The notes: generated from the letters alone by a model not told the origin. A stretch of 64,000 bases of DNA from Cardiocondyla obscurior (GCF_019399895.1 NC_091866.1:6679501-6743500); one strand, 5' to 3'; positions 21,880-33,632 are shown, counted from the stretch's first letter. Numbers and translations: made by a program.

Positions 21880-24054
21880 TCACAAAGATTACGTTTTACT
21901 TTTGAATTACGTTAAAAACAGAATTCAACTGGTGTTTCAAATTCTGTCCATTTATTCTGTATATATCCACTTTTAAACCACGCATATTTGAATAACTTTT
22001 GAAACCGTGGTGACGAAAATTGATGTTATGTCAAGGATTGTAATTTCAAAATATTATTGCTAGCATAAAAATTAATTTTAAAATCCAACAATATAACGGT
22101 ATCAGAAAAATATTTAACAAAATTTTGTCATAATTGGAAGCCATATACATTTAATAGTTGTAATTTTTCTGTTGCACCGCAAAGAATAGTTAAGATAATA
22201 AAATTTGTTACAGAATTTAATCTTGTTTCTGCAATAATATTTGAACAATATCCGCTTCATGCATCTAGTAATTGTGCCATTGATTGTGGTACGGTTTTTG
22301 GAAAAAATACTTCTTTTAACCAAATTTTTTTATGTTTTGGTGTTAATTTGCCCGATTTTGAAACAGTAATAAAGATATAAGGCATGTTGAATAACGTTTC
22401 CTTCATTCTAGGATCAAATGTTTTCGTAGTCTCTTTGAATACATTAAAAAGAGGTGATAATAATCTATCATCATCAGCGGAAATAGTCAGTTGTAAAATG
22501 TAACTATGCGTGGTTGCTGATACAGACTGTACTATGGTTTCTACTTTTTTTACACCTTTGTTTGCTAAAGTACGACCAGAATGCAATTCTAATTAAAATC
22601 CACTTTAATCTGAATTATAAACATTTTCTGCTTCATCTTGATTGTATAATAATGCGATTAAATGTACCGCGCCCATCAGCGGCAGCACTTCATGGGCGCA
22701 CGGCAGCGCCGATTGATTTCTAATCGATCCGTTAATCGATTAGCGGCGCTTTGATGTTCCGCCCGCTCGATGCCGGTTTCGGTGCCGGCAATTGTACGTT
22801 GGCACTCAATGTAATAACACGTGCGCGGATTGTGTAACTCAAGACTTACATTGGCAATTTGGACGACTCAACGGAAGCTGCTCAGTTAAAATTGTAAGCT
22901 TTCTCAACTTAGAAAAAGGAGCACCTCAGTGTAAACTACAGGCTTTCTCAATTTATAAGAAGAAGCAACTCAGCGTAAACTACAGGTACATCACCGTTGT
23001 CGTCTCATCAACGCCAAGAGGTTCAGTAATATTCGCGGCAAAATAGACTCAAAATCAGATAATAGACTCACATGCGATTAATATAATTTTGTGTTTTCTT
23101 AATTGTGAACTCATTGTGTTTCTCAACTCAACTGAACTTACGCCCAGTGCGGTATTTAGCGGACACGTTCAACGTCACGTGAACAGAGCGTGAGCGGCGA
23201 CCGCTTTATTATAAACGAGGTGTTTTGCGTATTCTAATTAAAATCTGTTGACCTCCTCATGTTTTTGTGCATAAATATTGTATATAATAATGTAAAATAA
23301 ATTCATCTAGTTTTACAAACATTGATCATTATATTTTTCATTGGCAATAAATGTATTTCACTTTTCTTCCAACTCTTCTTTTGATAGTAAAGTTTTTTTG
23401 TTACAAATTTTGTTATTTTCCGAGACACAATACCATGTGCACGTTTCAATCTTAATACTTACTTTTTTGAGACTGAAAAATGTGGTTCATTAATTTTTTT
23501 TTGTGCTTGCGAAGCTCATTGAGCAATATCAATATCGCAAATAATAAGTTCGTTCTCCAATGTTTTAATAAACTTGCTCAATGTATTATTGTAAAATTTT
23601 GCGCAATTTGTTCAGTCTACTTTCACCTGCTTCAAGGTAATTTTCCCAGCGTCGTAGTTGCTGTATGGATGTCACTTGTCTGAATTTTTTTTTTAACTGC
23701 TTCAAATGACCTTAATTTTGTTTCACTGCTTCTCCAGTATATAACAGCATGTCTTTTATAGTCATTTGGTATTGTTGCTTCAACAGAGCAACATATAACT
23801 TCTTCTGGAAGATATTCTTTATCATTTTATTCTGTTTCAACAGTTTTTGATTCTGGAATTTTATATCTGTTATAAAAATCTAAAATCTTTTCTTCAACTT
23901 CAAGTCGTTTACCGTTTTGCATTTCAAGTAATATACGTTCAATTGTTCTTTTTACTTCTCTTTTGTGCGATGTTATTTTACTTCGTGAAAAATTAAAAAC
24001 ACTGAATGTTACATGGAGTAACAATAATACATAAAATGGATTGAAAAGTATCAT
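21880..24054 (-). pseudogene. pogo-like DDE transposase, decayed and split by a solo LTR
   Basis: Read on the minus strand. The N-terminal half (24054-23300) encodes ICCSVEATIPNDYKRHAVIY and a helix-turn-helix part with RRWENYLEAGESRLNKL. After a 608-bp solo LTR the DDE half resumes with NQDEAENVYNSD, LELHSGRTLANKGVKKVETI and SATTHSYILQLTISADD. The 3' part retains LLNVYGFQL and FVKYFSDTVILLDFKIN. Motif order fits pogo/Tigger-like DDE transposases. Several stops and frameshifts make it inactive. A 0.2-kb fragment of a close relative is at 57650-57885. Confidence 0.65.
22664..23271. repeat. Solo LTR (608 bp) inside the pogo-like element
   Basis: Begins TGTACCGCGCCC and ends TTTTTGTGCA, flanked by TAAA on both sides (22660-22663 and 23272-23275). 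Transposase similarity stops at the left edge and returns beyond the right edge. The element class cannot be told from the LTR alone. Confidence 0.75.
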
Positions 24055-24150
24055 TTTGAAAACAATTAAATTAAAATATTATTTTCCAATTTTGATTTTA
24101 TATAAACAGAACTGCTAAATTAATAATTAATGAAAAAACTTTTTAAGTAA

Positions 24151-25424
24151 TTAGATGTATAAATAGGTTTCCACCGTTTGATCAAAGTTGACGCCACCAG
24201 TAAGTTACGGTTAAAATTGTTATTTTAAACATCGTTGTCATAAGAACACCTGTTAACAAGTTAACTTTGACATATTAGTTAATTTTTTTTAGAATAGTAT
24301 ATTTTTTTGTGAGCAAAAATGTCAAGTTTTGAACCGATTAAGCGTCATTTGCAGGAGCTATTAATTTATTTCTTTAATTTAAAGAAATCTGCAGCTGAGG
24401 TGCATCGATTGCTTATGGAAGCAAACGGTGGAGCTGCCTTAAGTGAAAGAAGTTTTTGAGTGGTTTCAGAAGTTCAAGAACGGTGATTTTAACATCGAAG
24501 ACAAAGAACGTAGCAGAAGGCCGAAAATGTACGAACGACGCGCAATTGGACGCATTTCTGAATGAAGATTCGTGCCAAACGCAAGAAAAACTTGCACTTA
24601 CATTAGAAGTGACTCAACAAGAAGTTTCACATCGGTTGAAATCATTGGGAATGATTCAGCAACAAAGACATTGGGTTCCACATGAACCGACGCCAAGAAA
24701 CATTAAACACTGATTTTGCACATGTAAAATGCTGCTTGCCAGACAGAAACAAAAAGGTTTCCTGCACTGTATAGTCACTGGTGATGAAAAATGGATGTAT
24801 TACGATAATCCAAAAAGGATGATGGGGACTACCTGGCCATGCTTCAACATCTACAGCTAAGCCAAATATTCATGGAAAAAAACTTTTATTGTGTATTTGG
24901 TAAGATCAAGTTGGTGTGGTATATTACGAGCTGTTTAAACCGAATGAAACTATTACTGGGTCTGTCTACCGAACGCAATTAATGAGATCGAGTCGAGCAC
25001 TGAAGGAAAAGCGCGCTCACTATTACTCCAAACACAACAAAATTATTCTCCTGCATGATAATGCTCGTTCACATGTTGCGGCGCCTGTCAAGACTTATCT
25101 GCAAACACTTAATTGCAAAGTTTTACCCCACCCGCCATATTCGCCAGACATTGCTCCATCTGATTTCCATTTGTTTCGATCGATGGCGCATGACTTGTCT
25201 GAACAGCACTTCACATCATATGTAGATACGAAAAATTGGATCGATTCGTGGATAAACTCAAAAAGTGAAGAATTCTTCTGATGCGGTGTCCATATGCTGT
25301 CTGAATGATGGCAAAAAGTAGTATCAAACGACGGATAATACTTCAATTAAAACACAGGTACCGTTTTTTTGTAACAAATGCTCAATTTTTATAAAAAACG
25401 GCGGAAATTTATTTGTACATCTAA
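24151..25424 (+). mobile_element. Mariner element (mauritiana type), full length
   Basis: Inverted termini TTAGATGTATAAATAGGTTT at the left and the complement of TTAGATGTACAAATAAATTT at the right; a TA follows on the right. Length about 1.27 kb, as usual for mariner. It contains one transposase gene with frameshifts (separate entry). The deleted copy at 4124-4984 has the same ends. Confidence 0.9.
24319..25281 (+). pseudogene. Mariner transposase (mauritiana subfamily), frameshifted
   Basis: ATG 24319 opens a helix-turn-helix domain (LKKSAAEVHRLLMEANGG) in one frame; a shift near 24450 moves to a frame with AQLDAFLNEDSCQTQEKLAL and RLKSLGMIQQQRHWVPHE, including the WVPHEL-type box. The first catalytic D is in VTGDEKWMYY (24780), the second in ILLHDNARSH and the third in YSPDIAPSDFHLF, giving the D,D34D spacing of mariner. 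Stops around 24712 and 24860-24915 interrupt it. The end is near 25281. Confidence 0.85.
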
Positions 25425-25447
25425 TACTTTTGCATAAACACGAAACA

Positions 25448-25690
25448 ACAACGCAGCGAAAGTTAAAGTGTCCGCGAGTACCGCCCGGCGACGTTTAAAC
25501 GAAGCCGGGCTATACTGCTATCGTCCTACCCACAAAATTCCGTTGACTCCTGGTCATCAGGAGCAACGGATCGCGTTCGCGTTAGAAAACTTGGCGACGA
25601 GCCGTGCGGAGTGGGAATTTACGATATGGACCGATAAAAAGAGACTAGCGTATCGCGGAACACAATCCCTGGTGGTCCGTGTACATAGTG
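25448..25690 (+). pseudogene. Tc1-like transposase fragment
   Basis: The open frame encodes SASTARRRLNEAGLYCYRPT, IPLTPGHQEQRIAFALEN and FTIWTDKKRLAYRG, the middle of a Tc1 transposase: the second HTH helix, the linker, and the strand with the first catalytic D. The expected E of TDESRF is replaced by K (TDKKRL), and everything after about 25690 is missing. Confidence 0.8.
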
Positions 25691-25875
25691 CTTTTGGTGC
25701 AATCACAACAAGCAACAACATTATTTTAATAAATTGTATTAATTTTTAACAAAATATATTTTCTATTTAATATCATTAAATCTCTCAGAAAAACGTAATA
25801 TTATCCAAACAAAAAGTTAAGACTTAAACCGACGTAGCACTTAATATGTTAAAATTAATTTATTATTATACTTAC

Positions 25876-26060
25876 GACGTTATTGGAAAAGCCAAACAGA
25901 TATCCTGGGGGTGACGATAATGATAACATAGAACTACCTTGATAAGCAAGAATTCCTAATTGATATATTTGTTTTTCTTGACATTCACCAAGTCCTCGTA
26001 CATGTAACCAGTAAAAACTTGGAGTTTGATTCGCATGTAGAACAAAATCAACACGTTCAC
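25876..26060 (-). CDS. Multicopper oxidase (laccase-like), internal exon B
   Basis: On the minus strand CGAATATAG/GTGAACG is the acceptor and AATAACGTC/GTAAGT the donor. The exon encodes GERVDFVLHANQ, SFYWLHVRGLGEC and YQLGILAYQG, the end of the second cupredoxin domain of a multicopper oxidase, where GERYDF and a W-x-x-x-G-x-x-x-C pattern are conserved. Joined to exon A (49646-49850) in phase 1 it gives an uninterrupted reading ...ADAITLASGERVDF. The enzyme family oxidises phenols or metal ions using a trinuclear and a type-1 copper site; those histidine exons are not in this window. No stop or frameshift, so the gene is probably functional. Confidence 0.8.
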
Positions 26061-26266
26061 CTATATTCGAATTGTACATTTTAATAATTATGTTCTTTTT
26101 ATAGAAAATAAAGCTAGAAAACTATATATTGGGTTGGCAAAAAAATAATTTCTGTTTGCATTAATAGATAGCGGTATGTTTGTTTCGTTATACTTTTGTC
26201 AATGTTAAAATTTCTTTTTTTTAAGATTTAGTAGTTGTTAAAAGATTTGAATTATTTAATTATCAT

Positions 26267-26873
26267 TGTTACCGCCGTGGGGGCAGTACCTCGTGGCCGA
26301 TTGCCGGCGACGGATCGATATCGATCCGTCGTTCGATTATTGCCTCCGATTCTCGAAGGCGTTGCCGGCTCGAGGTTTATCATTGTTTGTTCTGCTGTGC
26401 CAAGCATTACCTCGTGTGCAACAACGTGCAGTGTGCTTCTCTGAGAATTCTTACTCATCGTGCTACTCATCGTTTAACTCATCGCTTTGTCTCCAGTACA
26501 ACTCATCCAGATCATCCTCGCCGTGTGCAACACATCAATAATCATCTGGAAGACATTATCCTGCAGCACGAGGCGTGTTGATCCTCTTGCTCAGTAGCTC
26601 ATTAGATCTCGCAGCGTGTGATCTCATAATTAATACAATTGTGATTTCAGTTCAACTCAGTGCGGGCTCTCAAATACATTCAGACAGGTAGTTCTCAATT
26701 TACAGAAAAACTCACGCGTGAACTCATTTCAGAAACACTCACTGCGGATTTCATCTACCGGCCACGTGCTCATCGCGTGTCTCCGCGTGACTCGTATAAT
26801 CGAAGGACTTTTCACCCGCCTTTTCGCGTTAATTAAACCGGCCACGACCGCGTTTTCATCCCCGTGGCGTTAT
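26267..26873 (+). repeat. LTR family A, solo LTR in mariner 5' region
   Basis: Begins TGTTACCGCCGTGG and matches 899-1522 along its length. It is flanked by TCAT (26263-26266 and 26874-26877), although the last bases of the LTR are mutated (CGTTAT instead of CGTAACA). Confidence 0.75.
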
Positions 26874-27025
26874 TCATAAATCTCTCATTTTGTACATACT
26901 CAATTTTATACAGTAGTCGATACCTTTAAATTGTTGTAGAAACTAATTCCGTGTAATTTTGTTTACAAATGTCAAGTTATAGTCAGTTTTAACATGGAAT
27001 GCAAAAGTGAGCATTTTCAACACAT

Positions 27026-28222
27026 TGTAACGAAGGAAAATTGCGATGCGGATTATCGACTATCTGGAAACTAATTACCGATCAGGGCGCAGTAGGGCTA
27101 TCGTATTACCGACGATTTCTCGCGTCGACGCATAGTGAATCGAGGATGGTGCTCGGGAGAAGACATGCCGATGTGCTGTTTCTCGAGATTGTACCGTCTA
27201 ACGTGTCGGTCGAAATTGTGTAAGCCGCAAGAATTGAGATGGCAACGAGATCGGCCACGGGAAGACGACGGCGGGACGAGCCACGACGAACGGATCGGGA
27301 GGAGACACGGAAATATATCGTTAACGTACCGATGGGTCGGCGGGGGAAAAAAATGTACATGGGCCTCGCGGCGGGAACTCCTAGGTCCTTGTCCAATTGA
27401 AGCCCTCAGGTTAATAAAAATTTATTCCGCAGTTTTAAATACGGGATTGATTACTGGCGTGCCGTGTTACCGGCCTCGTATCAAGGATCCACCGGCATAC
27501 CGTGTTTCCGGCCTCTTGTCGAAATCTATCAGCGTGCCGTGCCAGCGTGAGCTGCCGAATTCACGCGTGCCGTGTTCCAAAGGAAGCTGGTGAAGATCAA
27601 CATTCTATTGCTATTGTACGAGGTTCGAGATTCCGGATTCCAGCACGACGGCGGAGTTCACCACCAAGTATTCCTTTCAATGCAGGGAGACTTCGCTCTC
27701 GTTGGACTCGAGAACATCACGTGAGCATCACGTGTTCAGAACTTTGTGTCGGCCCGTTGCCATGGACTTGGGTGTGTATGTGAACGTGCGAATCTCGTGT
27801 TTGAAAGAAGCGTCGGCCGTTGCCGTTGATGTTAGAATGTGTGCGTGTGAATCAGGCATTTGTAAATAGCGTTGGCCTGTTACCATTACTGAGAGTGTGT
27901 GAGTGTCACGCTGTGTTGTAAATAGCGCCGGCTCGCGCCGTCCGTGTTACTGCGTGCGAACATAGGCAGAACGGAATTTTCCGTATAAATACAAATTTTT
28001 TTTATAAGTTTTTTTTGATTGTACATTTTGCGAGTCGTATTGGAAATTTAGTCGAGGCTAACAATATTTCTTTTTGTACATTCTTTTGAGTTTATCTTTT
28101 TGTAGCCTCCGAGCAAGTATCGCGTTATCGTGGGTTTCATCCCCGAAGTATTATTAGTTACATAAAGGTTGAATTTTTCTTTTGTGTTTAGAATTTTTAT
28201 TTGATTTGTGATTTACTGCACA
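27026..28222 (+). repeat. Solo LTR (1197 bp) in mariner coding region
   Basis: Begins TGTAACGAAGG and ends TTACTGCACA, with ACAT on both sides (27022-27025 and 28223-28226). The mariner reading frame is continuous across the site when one ACAT copy is counted. A TATAAATA lies at 27982. ORFs inside are incidental. Confidence 0.85.
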
Positions 28223-28557
28223 ACATTTTACTTTTCTTTTTCACAAAGGTAAGAAGCGGTTAAGGCTTACAAACAGATATGTGAAGTTTATGGTGACTGT
28301 TTAACAGAACGCATAAGTCAGAACTGGTTTAAAAAAATTTGTTTTGGAGATTTTTTTATTAAAAGATAACCAACGTTATAGTCGATTTTCTGAAGTTGAT
28401 GATAACAAATTGAAAACCATAATTGAATCGGATCGTTATATAACTGTGCGAGATATTGCAAAACAGTTAATTGTTCACACACAACAATTGAAAACCACAG
28501 TAAGAATTGAGTTTTATTTTACACTAAAGAACCGAAATTATTTTCTTACCAACTCAA

Positions 28558-29239
28558 TATATTAAAATAATATAAAAATGTAATTTACAAAAAAACATCA
28601 TAAAGTAAAAAATTCAAATTGTTCGCGATTTGACGGGGCCGCACATTCCGTTTGGCGTTACGAGTGATTATCATGTGTCCGCTGATTGTCGCAATGTCAC
28701 CACGTCTCGAACTCGAAAATTTGCTGATCAACTGCGCCACGTGTGGCGTTCGCCGACTTAATTCCTTCTTCTTGTTCTGTACGTCCTAGTGATCACATGG
28801 TGTTTTTGGTAGTTCTCGGTTTTGCTTTTAAGTGCGTTAAGGTAAATTGACCACCGGTCATGTAGATAGCTGAATGTAGAAGTTCCGTTAACTTTACTCA
28901 ATCTAGTTTGTAATTTCGGTCGGCTCATCAAAAATACAGTCTCACGGTGGGCGCACGCTGCGACTGCGCGCTCGCCACGTGCTCAAAGACGTTCCGAAAC
29001 GTTCGCTCGTCATAAGTAATACACGCAAGCTTATTATCACGCTCATTTCATTTTTTTGGTTTTGCTCACCGCGCACGTTTTATTATCTGGACCGCTCATT
29101 TCATTGTATTGTATTCGTGACACGGTAGCTTATTGCTATTGTGTTTGAGCGTGTTTGAGTGCGGTCGGCTGATCTCTCTTAGTTGCGTTACCGGAAGTGC
29201 GTCATTCATTCATCAGATATTCTTTTTGTTTTTGTCAAA
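28558..29239. other. Probable upstream part of LTR family D
   Basis: Mixed composition sequence leading into the LTR-D-like block at 29240. It contains GC-rich patches (28620-28760, 28930-29040) but I cannot fix an LTR start or a target duplication. Confidence 0.35.
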
Positions 29240-29660
29240 TTATTTCTATAATAAACCACGTTCTTTTTGTTATTTTGTTAATTTTGTAAGTTATTTTGCG
29301 AGATACTGATTCTTTTCCCAAAGACTTCTTCCGGCCTGAACTCTGCCTCTCATCGTTTGGATGGACTAGCCTTTGCACGCAGTCAAGGCAGAATTTTGTG
29401 TTTTTGTGGTTTTTGGACGTGTTTTATGGTTTGAGTGACATACACGACAAGACTCGTGCCTGGCGCCCATCTAAAATTTGCGCTTAATCCACTTCACCGC
29501 GTGTCGGGGTAAACAGGAGGATCCTCTATCCTTCCCTCCCCGCTATCCCTCGTAGCACATTCTCGGGTGTGGATCGCAGGATTCGCGTTCCCTTTTTAAT
29601 CACAATCTGTTTTTTTCGACGTTGCAAAGAGAGCGACAAAGAAAAGAGAAAAAAAACGTG
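29240..29660 (+). repeat. LTR family D, 3' part (copy D1)
   Basis: Aligns with 51300-51696 and 59800-60207: AATAAA, then CTCTGCCTCTCATCGTTTGGATG, then GTGCCTGGCGCCCA, then a CCTTCCCTCCCCGCTA tract, ending near ACGTGACGACA. Family D LTRs end in CGTGACA. Confidence 0.6.
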
Positions 29661-30986
29661 ACGACACATATAAAAATAGATATTTGATAAAAAAAAAATA
29701 TTTGTCGTTGCTCATAGTCGGTTTTAAATAGTAAAACTGTTCCTCAAATGTGTGGCAGTCAACCCGCTTCCTAACGCTTCCAAATCACAAACGATGTCAG
29801 CACCTTCTGCTTTACCGACGTTTAAAACGCCTAGACGTCGTAAACAAATTCTCAAGCCAAGACTTAATTTTTCACCGCTTAGCAACAACGGTGGCGTTAA
29901 TTTTGTACTACGTAACGGATGATAAGAAGACAAAGGGATCTGAGGAAAGAAATGAAAAGTCTCTAGGCGCTTGAGACGTTATTATTTTTACATTTCGAGT
30001 AGCTTTTTCTTTTTTATAAACAATAGTCAATTTGATATTGGATTGAGATCGGCTGGTAAGATAGGCAGCAGAGGAGATGAGGTAGTCTAACTTCTGTGCA
30101 GAGAGAGACGGGTCTTAATTCAGTTCCAGCGCCTTCTTAATTTGATAGCGGAGCTGCTTAACTTGCACACGTTTTCCCTCACGTTGCTTTATAAGTTACC
30201 AATTTAAGCGCTACGCAACGGTAGCGACGTTTTGAAAAAGCTTCCACGCTCAAAACACTGTGGCAACGATAAGTCCGCTCGCTACGCTCTTTGGCAGGGA
30301 GAAAAACTTGGAATGTTTCTTCGAGAGAATGCGTAAACTTGGTGCTGTATTTTAGCGATCCGGTAATGCGGACGCTATTTCCTCAGAAGAGGACTGATTT
30401 TTTTTGTAAAATGTACCTGTATTTGAAGTTCAATTGTAAGTTGATAAGAAAACTGTACTCTAAGAAAAAGATAAACTTCAATAACAATGAGGTGAATTTT
30501 AGTGCGGTTTCTGTACAAAGGTAAACCCGCATCTCTCGCCAGAAGTGCAAGGTTACTTCATTTAAATTTTGTAAAGGAGGAAAAATTTTACGCCAAGATT
30601 TTTAGAAATTTGATTTAAGTATGTCAGTTGATTTCTTTGAAATTGTTTCGATTTATGTTTAATTGCATACCTTGAAACACTTCCGTCGCAGATTAATGAT
30701 TTTTTAAAATAATTAATTTGCTGATACATGACAAAAAATATTATTATTAAATATTGCAAAACCGTATATAATAAATAGCTTGACACAATAAACCAATACA
30801 TATACACAATGTAACGTGAAGATCTGCCTAATCTCGCCGTCTCGGCGCGGAATTACCGACTCTACTGATTTATTGACCCATGAATGCTTAGTGTTATCAA
30901 CAAGATAATGCAAAATTACCCACAGGCACGAAAAAGTATCGCACGTAGTAAAAAACGTGCAGGCAGTTAGTAAGGAGAAGGAATGG
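29661..30986. other. Mostly unassigned sequence
   Basis: AT-rich with a short basic open frame at 29794-29922 (starting MSAPSALPTFKTPRRRKQIL, 42 codons) that has no family I recognise and no splice support. The part 30120-30300 has repeat-like GC-richer sequence. No further gene or repeat boundary can be supported. Confidence 0.35.
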
Positions 30987-30990
30987 AGAG

Positions 30991-31577
30991 TGTTGTATCG
31001 TTCGGAGAATCGTTTTGAGACTGCTTTGTGAATTATATCGTTTGGCTAGGAGAGTACTGTGGAGAAAGGCTGGCGAGAGAGAATTGATCCGACGCCGAGG
31101 AAGAGGAACTGTATTGTCCCGATGCCAGGAAGAGTAACGACAGAAGCCAGCGGGCAGCGACCATCGGACCCACTAGAAGATCACGTGAATGTGTGGAAGT
31201 ATGCATACCGTACCGGTGTCACTAATACCAGGGCCGACTATCAACCGGAATAGCGCTCGCGTCGAAAACCTCGGTGGGGCCTTTCTTTCCCTCTCTCTAT
31301 GGCCGAAACCGTATATAAACCGGTGCAGTGTTGAGCCGGTACCTAGTCCGAATCTCATTCTTAACCCGAACACTTTCTCCAATCCTTGAACTTCGGGCGC
31401 TCTTGAAGTCCCTCGTCTGTTCTTCGATTTGGGTACTCCAGCCGATTTAGGGCGCTCACAAAGTCGACAGTCTCACAATTTCCTAGAATCTTGGGTGCTC
31501 CCATGATCCTCCTATTCTCGCGGTTGGGCGCCGACTACCTCTCTAGACGCACCCGGGGCACCGTAATTTCCCGAACA
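30991..31577 (+). repeat. Possible solo LTR with TATA box
   Basis: Starts TGTTGTATCGTTCGG and ends TTCCCGAACA, flanked by AGAG (30987-30990 and 31578-31581). TATATAAA lies at 31314-31319. The GC-rich sequence continues beyond the proposed right end to about 31730, so the boundaries are uncertain. The overlapping ORFs on both strands are not convincing genes. Confidence 0.4.
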
Positions 31578-32010
31578 AGAGCTCCCGTCCGGCCCGGATC
31601 ATCCGCACGACTGCCAACCGCCGACGTCGTTGACGCTTCCAAGTTTACCGCGATCGGGTGTTCTCGACTGCATCCGGACTCCAGCGAGCACGGTTCAAGC
31701 TCACAGATACGTGCCATATTGCTACTGTTACAAACTAAATAGTAGTTTAAATCATTGTTTCTTTTTTGTATGTCTGTAAAATATTTATTAAAAAAAGACT
31801 TTTTAAAAAATTAATGAACGCAGAAGTGTCTCACGTCAAATGTACGCACAGCAAAACCACCCATGTCTTAATGCAAGTTGTCGATTTGACGGCAAGATTT
31901 CGAAATCACAATAAAAGTTCAAGCTGATCTAAGCCAATCAAACTCGGAGTTTAATTGAAGGATTGGAGTTGATTTTATTAAAAACCAGTGTTATTTATTT
32001 GCTTTTGTTG
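31578..32010. other. Unassigned DNA
   Basis: GC-rich to about 31730, then AT-rich. No gene recognised. Confidence 0.35.
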
Positions 32011-32401
32011 TACAGTGACCGGCAATAATGGCCGCACTGCGGCGACGACGGCTACCGCGCGTGAGGTAGGGTTGTGTGCGTGAGGCCTCACCGCGGATCG
32101 CGTACGTGAGGCGCGGAACGCCGAAAGGAGCGAGAGGACAGGGGAAAATTTAGTGGGAGGCGTTCTCATGCTCTATCCCGCTTGCGACCCGTGCGTGTGA
32201 GAGAAAAAGCATGAGTGAACGCTAAGAAATTATTATAGGCGCACCTTCGCTCTCTCGCTTGCACGCTCTTGTTTATACGGGCGCGGAAGGATAGAAGTAT
32301 ATCGCAAGAGTACGCTATTAATTCTAGCGTATACTTTAAAACATTTCGCAACTTTTGACAATTGAAATTAAATACTCATGTTACTTATATTATAAATATA
32401 T
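32011..32401 (+). repeat. Dispersed repeat E, copy 2 (left part)
   Basis: Matches 11390-11775. The Gypsy element is inserted at its right end; the remaining bases (ATATTTTTACATTACGT) continue from 37805. Confidence 0.75.
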
Positions 32402-32681
32402 TGTTACGCCCGGTATACGGAGCAGCGTGAAGCTGCCGGCTCGCTCCGAAGTCTCGGTTCCCCGTTGCCAGGGGAACGAGGATTATTTGTATTTGTTAAA
32501 TGACAGTTCTGCCCGTGCCTTGAACTGGTGCAGTCGCTGTATTTCATTGTTCTTATTAAACCGTTCGTTCTTTTTATAAATCGTCTCTTTCTTTCGCGGA
32601 GCTCCGGCGCCGCGAGTTTGTGTGTGAGTGTGTGAGAGACGCGAACGCGGAAACGTCCGCCGACCCGTTCCCGGCGTAACA
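32402..32681 (+). repeat. Gypsy 5' LTR
   Basis: TGTTACGCCCGG...CCGGCGTAACA, 280 bp, identical to the 3' LTR as far as I can read. Termini share 9 complementary bases. Confidence 0.95.
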
Positions 32682-32684
32682 TTT

Positions 32685-32702
32685 TGGGGGCTCGTCCGGG
32701 AT
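32685..32702 (+). other. Primer-binding site, tRNA-Pro type
   Basis: TGGGGGCTCGTCCGGGAT, three bases after the 5' LTR, is the 18-base primer-binding sequence complementary to the 3' end of tRNA-Pro as known from retroviruses. Its last two bases are the A and T of the gag ATG at 32701. Confidence 0.85.
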
Positions 32703-33630
32703 GGCTACGCATGCGGCGAAGAGGAGGCAATCCCGTCAGGAGGATCCTGCTTCGTCTGAGGCGGCGGCGTTCGAGTCGCTTCGCCAGGAGATGCGTCAAC
32801 TGCGGGTCGAGCAGAAACAGAGGGAGGAGAGTCTGCGAGCTGAGATTCGTCTGCGTGATGATGCGATCACGAGGATACAGAGCCGAATATTGCAGCTAAG
32901 TCCCTCCAATAATTTTTCGCGCGTCTCCGGTGTTCTTCCGGCGGAGGGGGGCGCGAGTTTTGTTCCGGATGTCCCTCCCGTTGAGGGTGACGCGCGTTCC
33001 GTGTCCGGGTTGAATCTAAAGTTAGACATATATGACGGTTCCGTTCCGTTGCGGGAGTTCTTTTCCCAATTTGATTTAATCGCTCGGGCGAAGCAGTGGG
33101 GACAGGAGGCGAGAACTGTTGCCCTTGTTTCTTGTCTTCGGGGTAGAGCGCGTTCGGTTCTTTGTTCTTTTCAAGATTCCGAGGGCATGGGTTACGCGGA
33201 GCTAAGAGCAAAGCTCGAGTTGTGTTTCGGGGAGCCGCGGTCTTCTCAGAATTATTATTCGCTTTTTACAAATCGGAAACAGAAGGAGGGGGAAGATTTT
33301 GCTTCTTTTGGGACGGAATTAGAGCGGTTGTCTCAATTAGCTTATCCAGAATGTCCCTATGAGGTACGGGACAAGATCGCTTGTGCTCAGTTTATTTCTG
33401 CGTTATTAGACGCTAGGGTTAAGAGAACGTTGCAGTTAGAAGGAATTTCTTCACTTAAGAAGGCGATTGAGAGATCGAAAGTGATCGGGACGATTTTCGG
33501 GGAACCTTTTGATAGGAGAGTGTCAGGTTATCAGGGACGCGCAAGTTCTTTTAGAAATTTTAATTCTTTTCGTTCGGAAAAGTCCAGGGGGGACGTTAAG
33601 GAAAACGAAGGAAAGGGGAAAGTTCGGTAA
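32701..33630 (+). CDS. Gypsy gag (capsid part)
   Basis: 309 codons from an ATG that overlaps the primer-binding site. An N-terminal basic part and a coiled-coil stretch (FESLRQEMRQLRVEQKQREE) are followed by a capsid-like core with LNLKLDIYDGSVPLREFFSQ and FGEPRSSQNYYSLFTNRKQK, the retrotransposon gag pattern. The frame stops at 33628 just before a nucleocapsid-type zinc knuckle that lies in another frame. Gag proteins form the particle that packages element RNA. Confidence 0.85.
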   Translation: MATHAAKRRQSRQEDPASSEAAAFESLRQEMRQLRVEQKQREESLRAEIRLRDDAITRIQSRILQLSPSNNFSRVSGVLPAEGGASFVPDVPPVEGDARSVSGLNLKLDIYDGSVPLREFFSQFDLIARAKQWGQEARTVALVSCLRGRARSVLCSFQDSEGMGYAELRAKLELCFGEPRSSQNYYSLFTNRKQKEGEDFASFGTELERLSQLAYPECPYEVRDKIACAQFISALLDARVKRTLQLEGISSLKKAIERSKVIGTIFGEPFDRRVSGYQGRASSFRNFNSFRSEKSRGDVKENEGKGKVR

Positions 33631-33632
33631 AT

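Larger units (their letters stand above)
26129..28557 (+). mobile_element. Mariner (mellifera type), internally deleted, with two nested LTRs
   Basis: The left end TTGGGTTGGCAAAAAAATAATT (26129) and the right end (complement of TTGAGTTGGTAAGAAAATAATT, to 28557) are inverted repeats flanked by TA. The transposase begins at ATG 26994 (MECKSEHFQH) and resumes after an LTR with AYKQICEVYGDC and DNKLKTIIESDRYITVRDIA, the mariner helix-turn-helix. The catalytic domain is missing. Without the two inserted LTRs the element is about 0.6 kb, a deletion derivative. Confidence 0.85.

Noticed and set aside
32404..33211. Minus-strand ORFs across the Gypsy LTR and gag
   Set aside because: Shadows of the LTR and gag frames; no independent support.
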